Source: Streptococcus tangpeifui
GTDB taxonomy: Bacteria > Bacillota > Bacilli > Lactobacillales > Streptococcaceae
NCBI RefSeq assembly: GCF_011038795.1
Contig: NZ_JAAKDU010000002.1
Coordinates: 124,001 to 188,000, forward strand
DNA: 64,000 nt
Direction of reading: 5' to 3'
This document shows positions 52,686 to 62,730 of the stretch, one piece after another; positions within the stretch are counted from its first letter, which is position 1; each line of letters begins with the position of its first letter. The notes beneath the pieces are model-generated. The model had not been told where the DNA came from and did no database searches. It saw only the letters and a program-made list of their open reading frames with translations. A program made the position numbers and the translations under genes.

Positions 52686-54923
52686 ATGACAAAAATTTCT
52701 AATTTAGGTTATCCGCGTTTAGGAGAAAATCGTGAATGGAAAAAGCTGATTGAATCTTACTGGTCCCAAAAAATTAGCCAGCAGGAACTGTTTGCAGGAG
52801 CAAAAGCGCTGCGCACAGATTTCTTGAAAAAACAGTTAAATGCGGGGTTAGATTTAATTCCGGTTGGTGATTTTTCCTTTTATGATCACATTTTGGACTT
52901 GTCTGTGCAGTTCAATATTATCCCTAAGCGCTTTTCTAAAGAAGCGGCAGATATTGATTTATACTTTTCTATTGCTCGGGGCGACAAGGAAAATGTCGCT
53001 TCCTCTATGAAAAAATGGTTTAATACCAACTATCACTACATTGTTCCTGAGTGGACAAAAAAACGTCCCAAACTGAATAATAATCGGCTTTTGGAACTTT
53101 ATTTAGAAGCAAGAGAGATTGTAGGGGACAAAGCAAAGCCCGTTATCACAGGCCCTATTACCTATGTCGCTCTATCATCGGGCGTTGAAGACTTCACTGT
53201 AGCCGTAAAAAGTCTCCTACCGCTCTACAAACAAGTTTTTAAAGAGTTAGTTGATGCAGGTGCCGTCTATATTCAGATTGATGAGCCTATCTTTGTTACT
53301 GATGAGGGCACTGATTATCTTGAAGCAGCAAAAGGTGTCTATGGCTATTTTGCTAAGGAAATTCCTCAGGCTAAATTTATCTTTCAAACTTACTTTGAAG
53401 CTTTGATCAATGTCGAAATCCTGTCGCAACTCCCTGTTGCAGCTTTTGGACTTGATTTTGTTCATGGTCTGAAAGAAAATCTTGCTGCTTTGACTTCGGG
53501 ACTTTTCAAAGATAAGGAAATCTTTGCAGGAGTGATTGATGGCCGTAATATCTGGAGTTCCGATTTTGTGAAGACTGCCGAACTTTTGAAGATTATCAAA
53601 GACAATGCTTCCGAGGTGACCGTCCAGCCTTCTTGTTCGCTCTTGCATGTCCCCGTAACGGCTAGAAATGAAACGGATCTTGAAGCTGTTTTGTTAAACG
53701 GTCTGGCCTTTGCTGATGAAAAATTGCAGGAAGTCAAACTTCTGACTGAAAAGCTGGATGGCCGAGAAACTCCCGCCTATCAAGAGCATATCGCTCATTT
53801 TGAAGCACTCCAGGCTGCTGATTTCAGAAATATTGAATTGGAAAATGCAGAGCAAGCAGCGACTAAGCGCATCAGCAGTTTTAAAAAGAGAAGAGATCTA
53901 CAGCAGAAAAAACTACAGTTACCGCTTTTGCCTACGACAACCATTGGCTCTTTTCCGCAATCGCAGGAAATCAGACGGACACGCTTAGCTTGGAAACGCG
54001 GCAACATCAGCGATGAGGACTATCAAGACTATATAAATGCTGAGATTAAACGCTGGATTAAAATTCAGGAGGATTTAGATCTTGATGTTTTAGTTCATGG
54101 CGAATTTGAGCGGGTTGATATGGTCGAATTCTTTGGTCAGCAGCTGGCTGGCTTTGCTACGACGAAGCTTGGCTGGGTCCAGTCTTATGGTTCTCGGGCT
54201 GTGAAACCACCTATTATTTACGGAGATGTCCAGCATATTAAACCCTTGACTGTCCGTGAAACGGTTTATGCGCAGAGTCTGACTGACCGTCCGGTCAAAG
54301 GTATGCTAACAGGCCCAATCACGATTACTAACTGGTCTTTTGAACGCACAGACATTCCGCGAAGACAGCTCTTTGATCAAATCGGTCTAGCTATCAAAGA
54401 CGAAATTAAGCTTCTAGAAGATGCCGGTATTGCTATCATCCAAGTTGATGAAGCTGCTCTTCGTGAGGGATTGCCGCTGCGCAAAGCTAAACAAAAAGCT
54501 TACCTTGATGATGCCGTTCGCGCTTTTCATATCGCAACATCGTCTGTCAAAGATGAAACGCAAATCCATACGCACATGTGTTATTCTAAATTCGATGAAA
54601 TCATTGATTCTATTCGGGCACTTGATGCGGATGTCATTTCCATTGAAACCAGCCGCAGTCACGGAGATATTATCGAATCCTTTGAGACAGCAGTTTATCC
54701 GCTGGGTATAGGTTTAGGCGTTTACGATATCCACTCTCCGCGCGTGCCGACTAAAGAAGAAGTTATTGCTAATATTGAAAGGCCTTTGCGTAGACTGTCT
54801 CCTAAGCAATTTTGGGTCAATCCTGACTGTGGATTGAAAACCCGTCAGGAACCTGAAACGCTTGCTGCTCTTAAGGTTTTAGTTGCAGCAACCAAGGAAG
54901 TTCGTCGGAAATTAAGAAGTTAA
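52686..54923 (+). CDS. metE: Cobalamin-independent methionine synthase
   Basis: 745 aa. Transfers methyl from 5-methyltetrahydropteroyl-triglutamate to homocysteine. N-terminal half begins [18 protein letters not shown]-terminal catalytic half from [16 protein letters not shown] with zinc ligands in [13 protein letters not shown] and NPDCGLKTR, plus [14 protein letters not shown] and [22 protein letters not shown] precedes the ATG. Operon with the following reductase, 15 bp apart, the usual pairing supplying methyl-folate. Confidence 0.98.
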   Translation: MTKISNLGYPRLGENREWKKLIESYWSQKISQQELFAGAKALRTDFLKKQLNAGLDLIPVGDFSFYDHILDLSVQFNIIPKRFSKEAADIDLYFSIARGDKENVASSMKKWFNTNYHYIVPEWTKKRPKLNNNRLLELYLEAREIVGDKAKPVITGPITYVALSSGVEDFTVAVKSLLPLYKQVFKELVDAGAVYIQIDEPIFVTDEGTDYLEAAKGVYGYFAKEIPQAKFIFQTYFEALINVEILSQLPVAAFGLDFVHGLKENLAALTSGLFKDKEIFAGVIDGRNIWSSDFVKTAELLKIIKDNASEVTVQPSCSLLHVPVTARNETDLEAVLLNGLAFADEKLQEVKLLTEKLDGRETPAYQEHIAHFEALQAADFRNIELENAEQAATKRISSFKKRRDLQQKKLQLPLLPTTTIGSFPQSQEIRRTRLAWKRGNISDEDYQDYINAEIKRWIKIQEDLDLDVLVHGEFERVDMVEFFGQQLAGFATTKLGWVQSYGSRAVKPPIIYGDVQHIKPLTVRETVYAQSLTDRPVKGMLTGPITITNWSFERTDIPRRQLFDQIGLAIKDEIKLLEDAGIAIIQVDEAALREGLPLRKAKQKAYLDDAVRAFHIATSSVKDETQIHTHMCYSKFDEIIDSIRALDADVISIETSRSHGDIIESFETAVYPLGIGLGVYDIHSPRVPTKEEVIANIERPLRRLSPKQFWVNPDCGLKTRQEPETLAALKVLVAATKEVRRKLRS

Positions 54924-54938
54924 TTAAGGAGAGTATCC

Positions 54939-56801
54939 ATGTCCAAATTGCTAGATAGACTAAAAACCGATATTTTAGTAGCTGACGGCGCTATGGGAAC
55001 CCTTCTTTATGCTGATGGCTTGGAGTCCTGCCATGACTATTATAATATCAGCCATCCAGAACGTATATCAGCCATTCATAAGGCCTATATTGATGCCGGT
55101 GCTGATATCATTCAGACCAATACTTACGGCGCTAAGCGTCACCGCCTTAAAAGTTTCAGCTATGACAATGATGTTAAGTCAATCAATCAAAAAGCAGTTG
55201 AGATCGCTCGTCAGGCTGCTGGGGAAAGTGTTTTTGTTCTGGGAACAATAGGAGCTTCACGGGGGCTAAGACAGTGCGAGCTTAGCCTAGAAGATATTGT
55301 CAAAGAGACTGTTGAGCAGGCGCAGGTACTTTTAGAAACTGGGCAGCTGGACGGCTTGCTGTTTGAAACTTATTATGACAGGGAAGAGTTAGAGGCTGTT
55401 ATAAAAGCGATAAGACCACTGACTGATTTACCCTTGATAACCAATATGGCACTTCATGAAGCAGGCATCACAGAAGATGGCCGTCCTTTGGTGGAAGCCC
55501 TTAGTCAATTGGTGATGTTAGGTGCCGATATTGTCGGACTGAACTGCCATCTGGGACCTTATCACATGATTCAGTCCCTCAAACAGGTGCCGCTTTTTGC
55601 ACAAAGTTATCTGTCTGCTTATCCTAATGCCAGCCTTTTATCATTTGCTAGTGACAATGAAAAAGGACAGTATCATTTCAGTCAGAATGCGGACTATTTT
55701 GAATACTGCGCCCGACTATTTGTGGAAGAAGGAGTCCGTTTAATTGGTGGTTGCTGTGGAACGACTCCAGATCATATAAGAGCTATTAAGCGGGGTATCA
55801 AAAATTTAAAGCCAGTTGAACGTAAGACTATTACCCCGTTGATCACTGAAGAAGAACTCATCGATGAAATTAGTAAAAAAGAAACGTTAGCAGATAAGGT
55901 TAAAAAAGAAGTTACCATCATTGCTGAGATTGATCCCCCAAAAACCTTAGCCATTGAAAAATTTATTGAAGGTATTAAAGCCTTAGATAAAAAGAATATT
56001 GCTGCGATTACTTTAGCAGACAATTCCTTAGCCAAAACGCGTATTTGCAATCTCAGTCTTGCTTCTCTCTTAAAAAATGAAATAACAACGCCTTTTTTAC
56101 TCCATGTTGCTTGTCGCGATCATAATATGATAGGTTTGCAGTCACGCTTGCTGGGAATGGATGTACTGGGTTTTAATCAACTTCTGGCTATTACAGGCGA
56201 CCCCACAAAAATTGGTGATTTCCCCGGAGCTACTAGTGTTTATGATGCTACCAGTTTTAAATTACTTTCCCTAATTAAGCAATTAAACCACGGAAAAGGT
56301 TATAGTGGAGCCAGTTTAAAAAGGGCAACTCATTTTACAACGGCAGCAGCTTTTAATCCTAATATCCGTCAGCTCGACAAAAGCAGTCGCCTTATTGAAC
56401 GTAAAATTAAAGCAGGCGCAGATTATTTTATTACACAACCTATTTTTAGCGAGGAAATTATCCATCAAATGGGACATTTAACAAAAGCTTATGACCAGCC
56501 TTTTTTCATCGGCATTATGCCTATAACTTCCTATAACAATGCCATTTTTCTGCACAATGAGGTTCCGGGCATTTATTTATCAGAAGTGTTTTTGGAAAAG
56601 TTAAAAGCCGTTAAGGATGACAAAAAGGCTTGTCAGGCCATTGCTTTGGCAGAAAGTAAGAAATTAATCGACTGCGCATTGGAGCATTTTAATGGAATCT
56701 ATCTGATTACGCCCTTTTTACGCTATGATTTGACCTTGGGTTTAATTGACTATATTCAAAAAAAGAAAACCCGAATACAACACCAAGAGCAAAGAAAATA
56801 G
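54939..56801 (+). CDS. Bifunctional homocysteine S-methyltransferase / methylene-THF reductase
   Basis: 620 aa, YitJ-type fusion. Residues 1 to about 290: Zn-dependent homocysteine methyltransferase barrel (DGAMGTLLYADGL, VGLNCHLGP, LIGGCCGTTPDHI with the cysteine pair). Residues about 315-620: MetF-like reductase (IIAEIDPPKTL, LLAITGDPTKIGDFPGATSVYD, ADYFITQPIF, PFFIGIMPI). Supplies 5-methyl-THF for MetE and may itself methylate homocysteine. Such fusions are known in B. subtilis and Lactobacillales. RBS AAGGAGAG. Confidence 0.96.
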   Translation: MSKLLDRLKTDILVADGAMGTLLYADGLESCHDYYNISHPERISAIHKAYIDAGADIIQTNTYGAKRHRLKSFSYDNDVKSINQKAVEIARQAAGESVFVLGTIGASRGLRQCELSLEDIVKETVEQAQVLLETGQLDGLLFETYYDREELEAVIKAIRPLTDLPLITNMALHEAGITEDGRPLVEALSQLVMLGADIVGLNCHLGPYHMIQSLKQVPLFAQSYLSAYPNASLLSFASDNEKGQYHFSQNADYFEYCARLFVEEGVRLIGGCCGTTPDHIRAIKRGIKNLKPVERKTITPLITEEELIDEISKKETLADKVKKEVTIIAEIDPPKTLAIEKFIEGIKALDKKNIAAITLADNSLAKTRICNLSLASLLKNEITTPFLLHVACRDHNMIGLQSRLLGMDVLGFNQLLAITGDPTKIGDFPGATSVYDATSFKLLSLIKQLNHGKGYSGASLKRATHFTTAAAFNPNIRQLDKSSRLIERKIKAGADYFITQPIFSEEIIHQMGHLTKAYDQPFFIGIMPITSYNNAIFLHNEVPGIYLSEVFLEKLKAVKDDKKACQAIALAESKKLIDCALEHFNGIYLITPFLRYDLTLGLIDYIQKKKTRIQHQEQRK

Positions 56802-56810
56802 GAGACATCA

Positions 56811-56866
56811 AAAAAACGAATGAGCCTGAAAGTCCAATGATAGGCAATCAGAATCATTCGTTTTTA
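56811..56866 (+). terminator. Terminator of the metE operon
   Basis: AAAAACGAATGA and TCATTCGTTTTT pair, with an inner GCCT/AGGC stem. Convergent with the MBL gene and symmetrical, so possibly bidirectional. Confidence 0.88.
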
Positions 56867-56925
56867 TCACGGTTAAACGTAAATTTTGTAAGAGTGTCTT
56901 AAACTATTTTCGTTTAACCTAACGA

Positions 56926-57564
56926 TTAGTCCCTAAAAAAAGGATTGAAAGTTTTTTCATGGCCGATAGTGGTATCAAAGCCATGGCCAGGATAAACTTG
57001 GTAGTGGTTAGGAAGCGTAAAGAGTTCTTGGCGAATGGAGTCCAGAAGCTGCTGCTGATTTCCGGTTGGAAGATCCGTTCGGCCGATAGTTTCGCAGAAG
57101 AGGGCATCGCCAGAGAAGACAATCTCATCAGCTTTAAAAATGAGGGAGACGCTGCCCCAAGAGTGACCGGGCGTTGGAACAACTGTGAAATTAAAGCCAG
57201 CCAACTCGTAGGTCTGGCGATAACGGTAGAAGTGGTCAGCAGGCCTTGCTGTGACATTCGCCATATCATCGTGGCGGGAGAGGCCTGACAGGTTATCAAC
57301 AGGGCTGGTTAACCAATCTGCCTCTTTTTCTGAGATGTAAGCTGGAGCCTGTCCAAACTCATCACGAACAGCATCCAGACTCATGATATGGTCATAGTGG
57401 GCATGGGTTAAAAGCACTGCTGCGACAGGCTTAGCCAAGTCATTTAGCTTAGTCAAAATGTCTTGATTATTGCTGCCGGGATCAATAACGAGAAGGGCTT
57501 GTTCATTTTCCAGAATATAGGTGTTTTCAAGAGCAACGTGATTTTTAATAGTATAAATTTTCAT
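56926..57564 (-). CDS. Metallo-beta-lactamase fold hydrolase, glyoxalase II-like
   Basis: 212 aa. Metal-binding motif LLTHAHYDHIMSLD, then VVPTPGHSWGSVSLIF, FSGDALFCETIGRTDLP and VYPGHGFDTTIGHEK with the further ligands. Matches the short bacterial MBL hydrolases annotated as hydroxyacylglutathione hydrolase-like; substrate not known. An ATG four codons upstream is in frame, but GGAGG lies between the two, so 57564 is chosen. Confidence 0.93.
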   Translation of the reverse strand: MKIYTIKNHVALENTYILENEQALLVIDPGSNNQDILTKLNDLAKPVAAVLLTHAHYDHIMSLDAVRDEFGQAPAYISEKEADWLTSPVDNLSGLSRHDDMANVTARPADHFYRYRQTYELAGFNFTVVPTPGHSWGSVSLIFKADEIVFSGDALFCETIGRTDLPTGNQQQLLDSIRQELFTLPNHYQVYPGHGFDTTIGHEKTFNPFFRD

Positions 57565-57718
57565 AGGGACCTCCATTGAATGGATTTGCCTTTATTATAA
57601 CGCAGCCGCTGATAAAAGTCTTTAGCTAGAGATCTTTACCGGGAGAATTTTCAGAAAAATCTGTCAAAATAGCTTGAAAGATGGTAGAATAAAGGTAATG
57701 ATAATAGAGGAGGCTCAA

Positions 57719-58897
57719 ATGACAAGACCCTTAAATTTTGTAATGATTTCCCCTCATTTCCCAACGAACTTTGAACCCTTTGCCCATCGTCTAAGGGCCA
57801 ATGGTTTTAACACTTTGGGAATTGCGGATACCCCTTATGAGGAACTGAGTGATAGCTTGAAAACTGCTTTAACCGAATATTACCGTGTAGATAATATGGA
57901 GGATTACGATCAAGTCTACCGAGCAGTAGCCTACTTTGCTCATAAGTATGGTCGTATTGACCGCATCGAATCTCACAATGAATATTGGCTGGAGTTAGAT
58001 GCCCGTTTGCGGACAGACTTTAATGTTTTTGGATATAAAAATGATGATATGCTGTCCATTAAGACCAAACGGCAGATGAAAGAAATTTTCCGCCAAACTG
58101 GTATCAAGGTTGCCCGAGGAGAAGTTTTTCACAGTGATGATGAGGCACGCAATCTGGCTCAGGAGCTTGGCTTTCCAGTTATTATTAAGCCCAATTCAGG
58201 AGTAGGAGCTTCTGACACTTATAAGATTAAGTCACAAGCTGAACTGGAGGATTTTTTGAGTCACCAGACGCCCGGTGTTGAGTACATCATGGAAGAGTTT
58301 ATTGACGGTGATATTATCACCTTTGACGGCTTGACTGACCATGATGGAAACATCGTCTTTTACTCTGGTTTAGAATACTCTGAAGCTGTCCTAGATACCT
58401 TAGACCATGATAATGACATGTTCTATTATATTCCGAGGGAATTTTCACCAGAGTTGATTGAGCTAGGAAAGCAATGTGTCAAGGCTTTCAACGTAAAAGA
58501 ACGTTTCTTCCACTTTGAATTCTTCCGCGTTAAGAAAACCAAAGACCTTATGGCTCTTGAAATCAACTGCCGTCCACCAGGTGGCTTGACTATTGATATG
58601 TGGAACTATGCAGATGATTTTGATATCTTTGACCAGTATGCCAAGATTGTACGGGACAATCAATTTACCGCCGATGTTCAGCATCGTTATAATGTGGTTT
58701 ATATCTCTCGTAAGGCCAATCGTAATTATGCTCATAGCTTAGAAGATATTCAAGCTCACTTTGGTGATCAGATTATTTTGATTCAGTCTGTTCCGGGTGT
58801 TTTCGCTCAAATCATGGGAGAAGTTGGTATCCTAGCTAGAACCCAAACTATGGATGAGCTCAGAGAATTAGTCAGTTATGCCCAAGCTAAGGTTTGA
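57719..58897 (+). CDS. ATP-grasp domain carboxylate ligase, unknown substrate
   Basis: 392 aa. N-terminal Rossmann-like part (RPLNFVMISPHFPTNFEPFAHRLRANGFNTLGIADTPYE), then ATP-grasp: KRQMKEIFRQTGIKVARGEV, GFPVIIKPNSGVGASDTYKI, EYIMEEFIDGDIITFDGL and the metal-binding ALEINCRPPGG. Family enzymes join a carboxylate to an amine or thiol using ATP. Substrates are not evident. The frame is open 15 codons earlier, but GAGGAGG stands before ATG 57719. It is followed 55 bp later by an esterase and, across a repeat, by a second esterase, hinting at a common pathway. Confidence 0.88.
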   Translation: MTRPLNFVMISPHFPTNFEPFAHRLRANGFNTLGIADTPYEELSDSLKTALTEYYRVDNMEDYDQVYRAVAYFAHKYGRIDRIESHNEYWLELDARLRTDFNVFGYKNDDMLSIKTKRQMKEIFRQTGIKVARGEVFHSDDEARNLAQELGFPVIIKPNSGVGASDTYKIKSQAELEDFLSHQTPGVEYIMEEFIDGDIITFDGLTDHDGNIVFYSGLEYSEAVLDTLDHDNDMFYYIPREFSPELIELGKQCVKAFNVKERFFHFEFFRVKKTKDLMALEINCRPPGGLTIDMWNYADDFDIFDQYAKIVRDNQFTADVQHRYNVVYISRKANRNYAHSLEDIQAHFGDQIILIQSVPGVFAQIMGEVGILARTQTMDELRELVSYAQAKV

Positions 58898-58952
58898 GAT
58901 TTTTAGAAAGGAAACGGCAAGAGATTTTCATTATCTCCTGTTAGAGTAAGTT

Positions 58953-59705
58953 ATGCATTTTGAAAGAAGAAGTCAGTGGTCGGGGGAACTTGGCCGTGAG
59001 ATGTATTTTAATGTCTATGGTCATGCTGGTAAGCCGGTTGTTGTTTTTCCCTCATCGGGTGGCAGTCAGGATGAATACGGCGACTTCGGCATGATCGAGG
59101 CCTGTCAGGACTTTATTGACCGTGGCTTGGTTAAATTCTATACGCCAGATTCTTTTGATAATGAATCTTGGCTCTGTGAAGGAAAAACAGCTCATGATAT
59201 GGCTTTGGCTCACGAAGCTTATGATCGTTATATCGTTAATGAATTGGTACCTCTGATTCGTTATGAATCTAACTGGACAGGGGGCATGATGGCGACGGGT
59301 TGCTCCATGGGGGCTTTCCATGCTATCAACTTTGCCCTGCGGCATCCGGATCTTTTTGATGTAGCTGTAGCTCAGTCCGGCGTCTATGATGCCCGTTTCT
59401 TTACGGGAGAATACTATGGCGATCCAGCTGTTTATTATAATTCACCTTTAGATTATCTCTGGAATCAGGAAGACTCTTGGTTCTTGGATCGCTATCGGCA
59501 GAATGCCTATATCGTTTCAGTTGGTCAAGGTGACTGGGAAGCTCCCCATATCGTTGATACCATGCGCTTAGAAGAAGCTTTTTCATCCAAGTCCATCCCC
59601 GGCTGGTTCGACTACTGGGGTAATGACGTTGCCCATGATTGGCCGTGGTGGCGTGTGCAGATGCCATACTTCTTAGGAAAATTAGAAGAAGACGGAAGGA
59701 TTTAA
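58953..59705 (+). CDS. Esterase family alpha/beta hydrolase (first)
   Basis: 250 aa, esterase-D-like (PF00756 type). Nucleophile elbow ATGCSMGAFHAIN (Ser about residue 115); oxyanion region VVVFPSSGGSQDEYGDFGMIEAC; candidate catalytic His in WGNDVAHDWPWWRVQMPYF. No signal peptide, so cytoplasmic. A TTAGAGTAAG stretch precedes the ATG; RBS is weak. Downstream of the ATP-grasp gene on the same strand. Substrate unknown. Confidence 0.88.
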   Translation: MHFERRSQWSGELGREMYFNVYGHAGKPVVVFPSSGGSQDEYGDFGMIEACQDFIDRGLVKFYTPDSFDNESWLCEGKTAHDMALAHEAYDRYIVNELVPLIRYESNWTGGMMATGCSMGAFHAINFALRHPDLFDVAVAQSGVYDARFFTGEYYGDPAVYYNSPLDYLWNQEDSWFLDRYRQNAYIVSVGQGDWEAPHIVDTMRLEEAFSSKSIPGWFDYWGNDVAHDWPWWRVQMPYFLGKLEEDGRI

Positions 59706-59739
59706 TTATAAATAAAAATGGGAGTGACAAAGAGAGAGT

Positions 59740-60180
59740 GGGACTCAATTAGTAAATTGTGATAAAATTACGATTTTGATTTTCTTCGCTCTCCCATTTT
59801 AAGGCTCAGGCCTCTGCCACTTTCTTGTTTTTAGGTGGCAGGCTTTGGCAGTCTATCCCCAGACTGCCAAAGTCCACTGGAGGATTTTGACACTTGCTTT
59901 GCAAGCAAGCTTTATTTCCCAATTAAAAGGGTCTACTAGACCTTTTTAACCCACCTCCGCACACCTCAAAAGATCTGGGAGGTCTTTTGAGGTTGGAAAT
60001 AAGATGAACGATGACCATCACATTCGTTTAGGTTTTCCGCTTTGGCCTTGTGGCAAAAGGAAAATCAGCCAGCAGTGGTTTATTGGTGCTAAAGCACCTC
60101 ATGAACTGTGCAGGGTAAAACTTCTTGGCATAGCCAACAAGTCTTACTTCCAATCATTGCGTCAAGCTGTTATTACTGCA
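59740..60180. repeat. Composite repeat (copy H, longest)
   Basis: 513-bp gap (59706-60218) without a gene. Modules in order: GAGAGTGGGACTC hairpin with CTCTCCCA; CTGCCAAAG palindromes; CACCTCAAAAGATCT...GGTCTTTTGAGGTTGG hairpin; ATCACATTCGTTTAGG; GCTTTGGCCTTGTGGCAAAAGG; and the MITE-like core 60072-60160 with left end GCAGTGGTT and decayed right end AATCATTGC. Best copy for judging the full unit. Confidence 0.8.
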
Positions 60181-60222
60181 AAAAAGATAAGGATGGAATA
60201 CTTTTCCAACCTTATCTTTTAT
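60181..60222. terminator. Bidirectional terminator at the 60219 gene
   Basis: AAAAGATAAGGATGGAA pairs with TTCCAACCTTATCTTTT. It overlaps the stop codon of the minus-strand esterase by three bases. Confidence 0.85.
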
Positions 60223-61049
60223 TCTTTTAACGTAAACTGTAAAAATTCAAGGAAATGGTTCGCCCAGTATTTTTCGTGGTGGATTTCATTAGCCATAACT
60301 CGCAATTGAATATGCTCCATAGGTGTTCCTGATTTGAGCAGAGATTGGTAGTAATGTAGACTGCAGTCAATGTAGGCTTGATTCATGTTAGGCGCGAAAG
60401 CTTCATCTACTTCGTCACCTTCCTTGGTGCCCACTTGAATATAAACCTTAGTATCTTTTTCCAGTGGGTGATTATTACAGTAACGTAAAAAATCACGTTC
60501 GCTGAACCAAGAAGCTAGTGAGAAGACTCCCAAACCACCAAAAACATCTGGATAGGCAGCTCCCATATAAGCAGTAATAATACCGCCCATGGATGAGCCG
60601 GCTAGCAGGGTATGCTCAGGGTCTGATTTAGTGCGATAGGTTTTATCGATAAAAGGTTTAACAATGTTGACTAGCCAGTCTCCGTAAGCCATGCCGTCCC
60701 CCCCGACACTGGCGGTTTCAGGCGTGGTACCGACATCTGTCATCCAAGGGGCATATTCATTGAGACGGTTGCCCTCGGCATTGTCAATTCCTACAACAAT
60801 GACCTTAGGCAACTCCTTATGATTCTTGAGGGTTGGGATAATTTTCCAAGAGTAGCCGGAGAAGGATTCCTTGCTGTAAAAAATATTTTGGCCATCATGC
60901 ATATAGAGTACAGGGTAGCTGGCCCAGTCTTCCTTAGCATAATCTTTAGGCAGAAGCACTCGGATACGGCGTTCTTCATCATAGTAGGGAACATGCAGGT
61001 AATGTTCTTCCATTTCCAGATAGTAATTGTTGAGTTTGGTAGGTCGCAT
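60219..61049 (-). CDS. Esterase family alpha/beta hydrolase (second)
   Basis: 276 aa, YbbA/Fes-like esterase. VLYMHDGQNIFYSKESFSGYSW, nucleophile elbow LLAGSSMGGIITAYMGAAYP (Ser about residue 155), candidate His in ANEIHHEKYWANHFLEFL. No signal peptide. It is distantly related in fold and family to the esterase at 58953, but transcribed the other way. AAAGGCAG before the ATG; extended -10 promoter upstream. Substrate unknown. Confidence 0.88.
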   Translation of the reverse strand: MRPTKLNNYYLEMEEHYLHVPYYDEERRIRVLLPKDYAKEDWASYPVLYMHDGQNIFYSKESFSGYSWKIIPTLKNHKELPKVIVVGIDNAEGNRLNEYAPWMTDVGTTPETASVGGDGMAYGDWLVNIVKPFIDKTYRTKSDPEHTLLAGSSMGGIITAYMGAAYPDVFGGLGVFSLASWFSERDFLRYCNNHPLEKDTKVYIQVGTKEGDEVDEAFAPNMNQAYIDCSLHYYQSLLKSGTPMEHIQLRVMANEIHHEKYWANHFLEFLQFTLKE

Positions 61050-61078
61050 AATCTGCCTTTCTCTGTTTATTTGTGCTT

Positions 61079-61087
61079 ATTATAGCA
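61079..61087 (-). promoter_or_regulatory. Extended -10 promoter of the second esterase
   Basis: Minus-strand TGCTATAAT, 30 bp upstream of the start codon; no clear -35 box. Confidence 0.6.
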
Positions 61088-61170
61088 TAAAACAGCACTA
61101 TCTAAAAAAGATTAAAATTTTTTAAACCATAAGGGAATGATTACAAATTCTTAAAATTGTAAGCCTTTTC

Positions 61171-61199
61171 TTGTCAATGAGAACAGAAAAAGATACAAT
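61171..61199 (+). promoter_or_regulatory. Promoter of butA
   Basis: -35 TTGTCA (61171-61176), 17-bp spacer, -10 TACAAT (61194-61199). Confidence 0.75.
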
Positions 61200-61227
61200 A
61201 AGCTCATAAAATTTTGGAGGTTATGTT

Positions 61228-61992
61228 ATGTCTAAAGTTGCTATTGTTACCGGAGCTGGTCAAGGTATTGGATTTGCCATTGCTAAGCGCTTGCACCAAG
61301 ACGGATTTAAGATTGGAATCCTTGATTATAACGAAGAGACTGCTCAAGCAGCCGTTGAGCAATTGTCACCTGACACGGCACTTGCTGTTGTAGCAGATGT
61401 GTCTAAGCAAGATCAAGTGGCGGCAGGTTTTGATAAAGTTGTCGAACATTTTGGTGATTTGAATGTTGTAGTTAACAATGCTGGCGTTGCTCCGACAACA
61501 CCTCTGGACACTATCACACCAGAGCAATTTGAACGGACATTCGCGATCAATGTTGGAGGTGTTATCTGGGGTAGTCAAGCTGCCCATAAGGTCTTTAAGA
61601 AACTTGGTCACGGTGGTAAAATTATCAATGCAACCTCACAAGCAGGTGTTGTTGGCAATCCTAACTTAACAATCTATGGTGGAACAAAATTCGCAGTACG
61701 TGGGATTACCCAAACCTTGGCGCGTGATTTAGCTGATGATGGTATTACAGTCAATGCTTATGCACCGGGTATTGTAAAGACACCGATGATGTATGATATT
61801 GCCCATGAAGTTGGTAAAAATGCTGGTAAGGATGACGAGTGGGGGATGCAGACCTTTGCTAAGGATATTACTCTTAAGCGTTTATCTGAACCAGAAGATG
61901 TGGCTAATGCTGTAGCCTTCCTTGCAGGTCCAGATTCTGACTATGTTACAGGTCAGACCATCATTGTAGATGGTGGAATGCAATTCCACTAA
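61228..61992 (+). CDS. butA: Acetoin/diacetyl reductase, short-chain dehydrogenase
   Basis: 254 aa SDR. Cofactor motif [23 protein letters not shown], catalytic Ser in NATSQAG and Y-x-x-x-K in [11 protein letters not shown]-terminal [13 protein letters not shown]. Overall pattern, including [31 protein letters not shown] in two parts, matches the (S)-acetoin-forming diacetyl reductases / butanediol dehydrogenases of Lactobacillales. Uses NADH to reduce diacetyl to acetoin and further. RBS TTGGAGG. Single gene with own promoter and terminator. Confidence 0.93.
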   Translation: MSKVAIVTGAGQGIGFAIAKRLHQDGFKIGILDYNEETAQAAVEQLSPDTALAVVADVSKQDQVAAGFDKVVEHFGDLNVVVNNAGVAPTTPLDTITPEQFERTFAINVGGVIWGSQAAHKVFKKLGHGGKIINATSQAGVVGNPNLTIYGGTKFAVRGITQTLARDLADDGITVNAYAPGIVKTPMMYDIAHEVGKNAGKDDEWGMQTFAKDITLKRLSEPEDVANAVAFLAGPDSDYVTGQTIIVDGGMQFH

Positions 61993-62004
61993 TTTTAAAA
62001 CAGT

Positions 62005-62038
62005 AAAAGCGACCTCTCTAGTTTAGGAGGTCGTTTTT
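62005..62038 (+). terminator. Terminator of butA
   Basis: AAAAGCGACCTC pairs with GAGGTCGTTTTT around TCTAGTTTAG. Convergent with the next gene. Confidence 0.88.
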
Positions 62039-62046
62039 CAATATAA

Positions 62047-62730
62047 TTATTGAGCGATTTGCATGAGCAGAATAAAGAAGACAGCGATAGCATTGTTAAT
62101 GACATGAATGCTATAACCAAATTCAATACGCTTGTTCATCATGGTAGTAAAGCCAATGACTAGCCCCATGCCTGCATAGGTAATCCAAAGTCCTAGGGAC
62201 ATCAGATTGTCAAGAGAAGACCACAGATGCAGTAGGCCAAAGAGAAAGCTGGTTACGATTAATCCCAGCCACTTCCAGCGGCCAAAACCAAAGAGTTTTT
62301 CAAAAAGACACTTGCGGAAAATAATCTCCTCAAAAATGGGAGCGAAGACTACTGCAAAGATGAAGTAGAGGTAGATTGGCATTCCAAGACTATCAATAGC
62401 TGCCTGATTAGCTGAGGTGGTTGTGTGGGTCATCAGCTGGTGAATAATGCCTCCAATTATTTTGATGACAAATAGGATAACCGTGCCGATACCAACATAG
62501 AGGGCGTACATATCCCATTTAATCTTTTTAAAGGTTATGGGTTCTTTTAAAAGTCGTAAGCTCAACCAAGCCAGAACGGCAACGGCGGTTAATCCCAGAC
62601 TAGCTATCAAGGCAGGTCCTGTATGTGACAGTTGTTTGTGAGCCAAAAACAAGGTTTGAGCCAGAAAGTCAAGGAATAGAAAAGCAAAGGCTAGGCCAAT
62701 CCATTTAAGTTTGTCGAGTAGGGTTTTCAT
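62047..62730 (-). CDS. CPBP-family intramembrane metalloprotease
   Basis: 227 aa, about seven membrane spans. Conserved motifs of CAAX-protease/bacteriocin-processing (CPBP, Abi) enzymes: EEIIFRKCLFEKLFG, then FGLLHLWSS, and a later N in MNKR. In streptococci such proteins are often linked with bacteriocin self-immunity or surface-protein maturation; here it stands alone far from the island, so no role is claimed. GGAGG before the ATG on the minus strand. Confidence 0.88.
   Translation of the reverse strand: MKTLLDKLKWIGLAFAFLFLDFLAQTLFLAHKQLSHTGPALIASLGLTAVAVLAWLSLRLLKEPITFKKIKWDMYALYVGIGTVILFVIKIIGGIIHQLMTHTTTSANQAAIDSLGMPIYLYFIFAVVFAPIFEEIIFRKCLFEKLFGFGRWKWLGLIVTSFLFGLLHLWSSLDNLMSLGLWITYAGMGLVIGFTTMMNKRIEFGYSIHVINNAIAVFFILLMQIAQ

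Noticed and set aside
54939..56801. Methyltransferase/reductase fusion as a novel protein
   Set aside because: This two-domain build is already known from B. subtilis YitJ and lactic acid bacteria.
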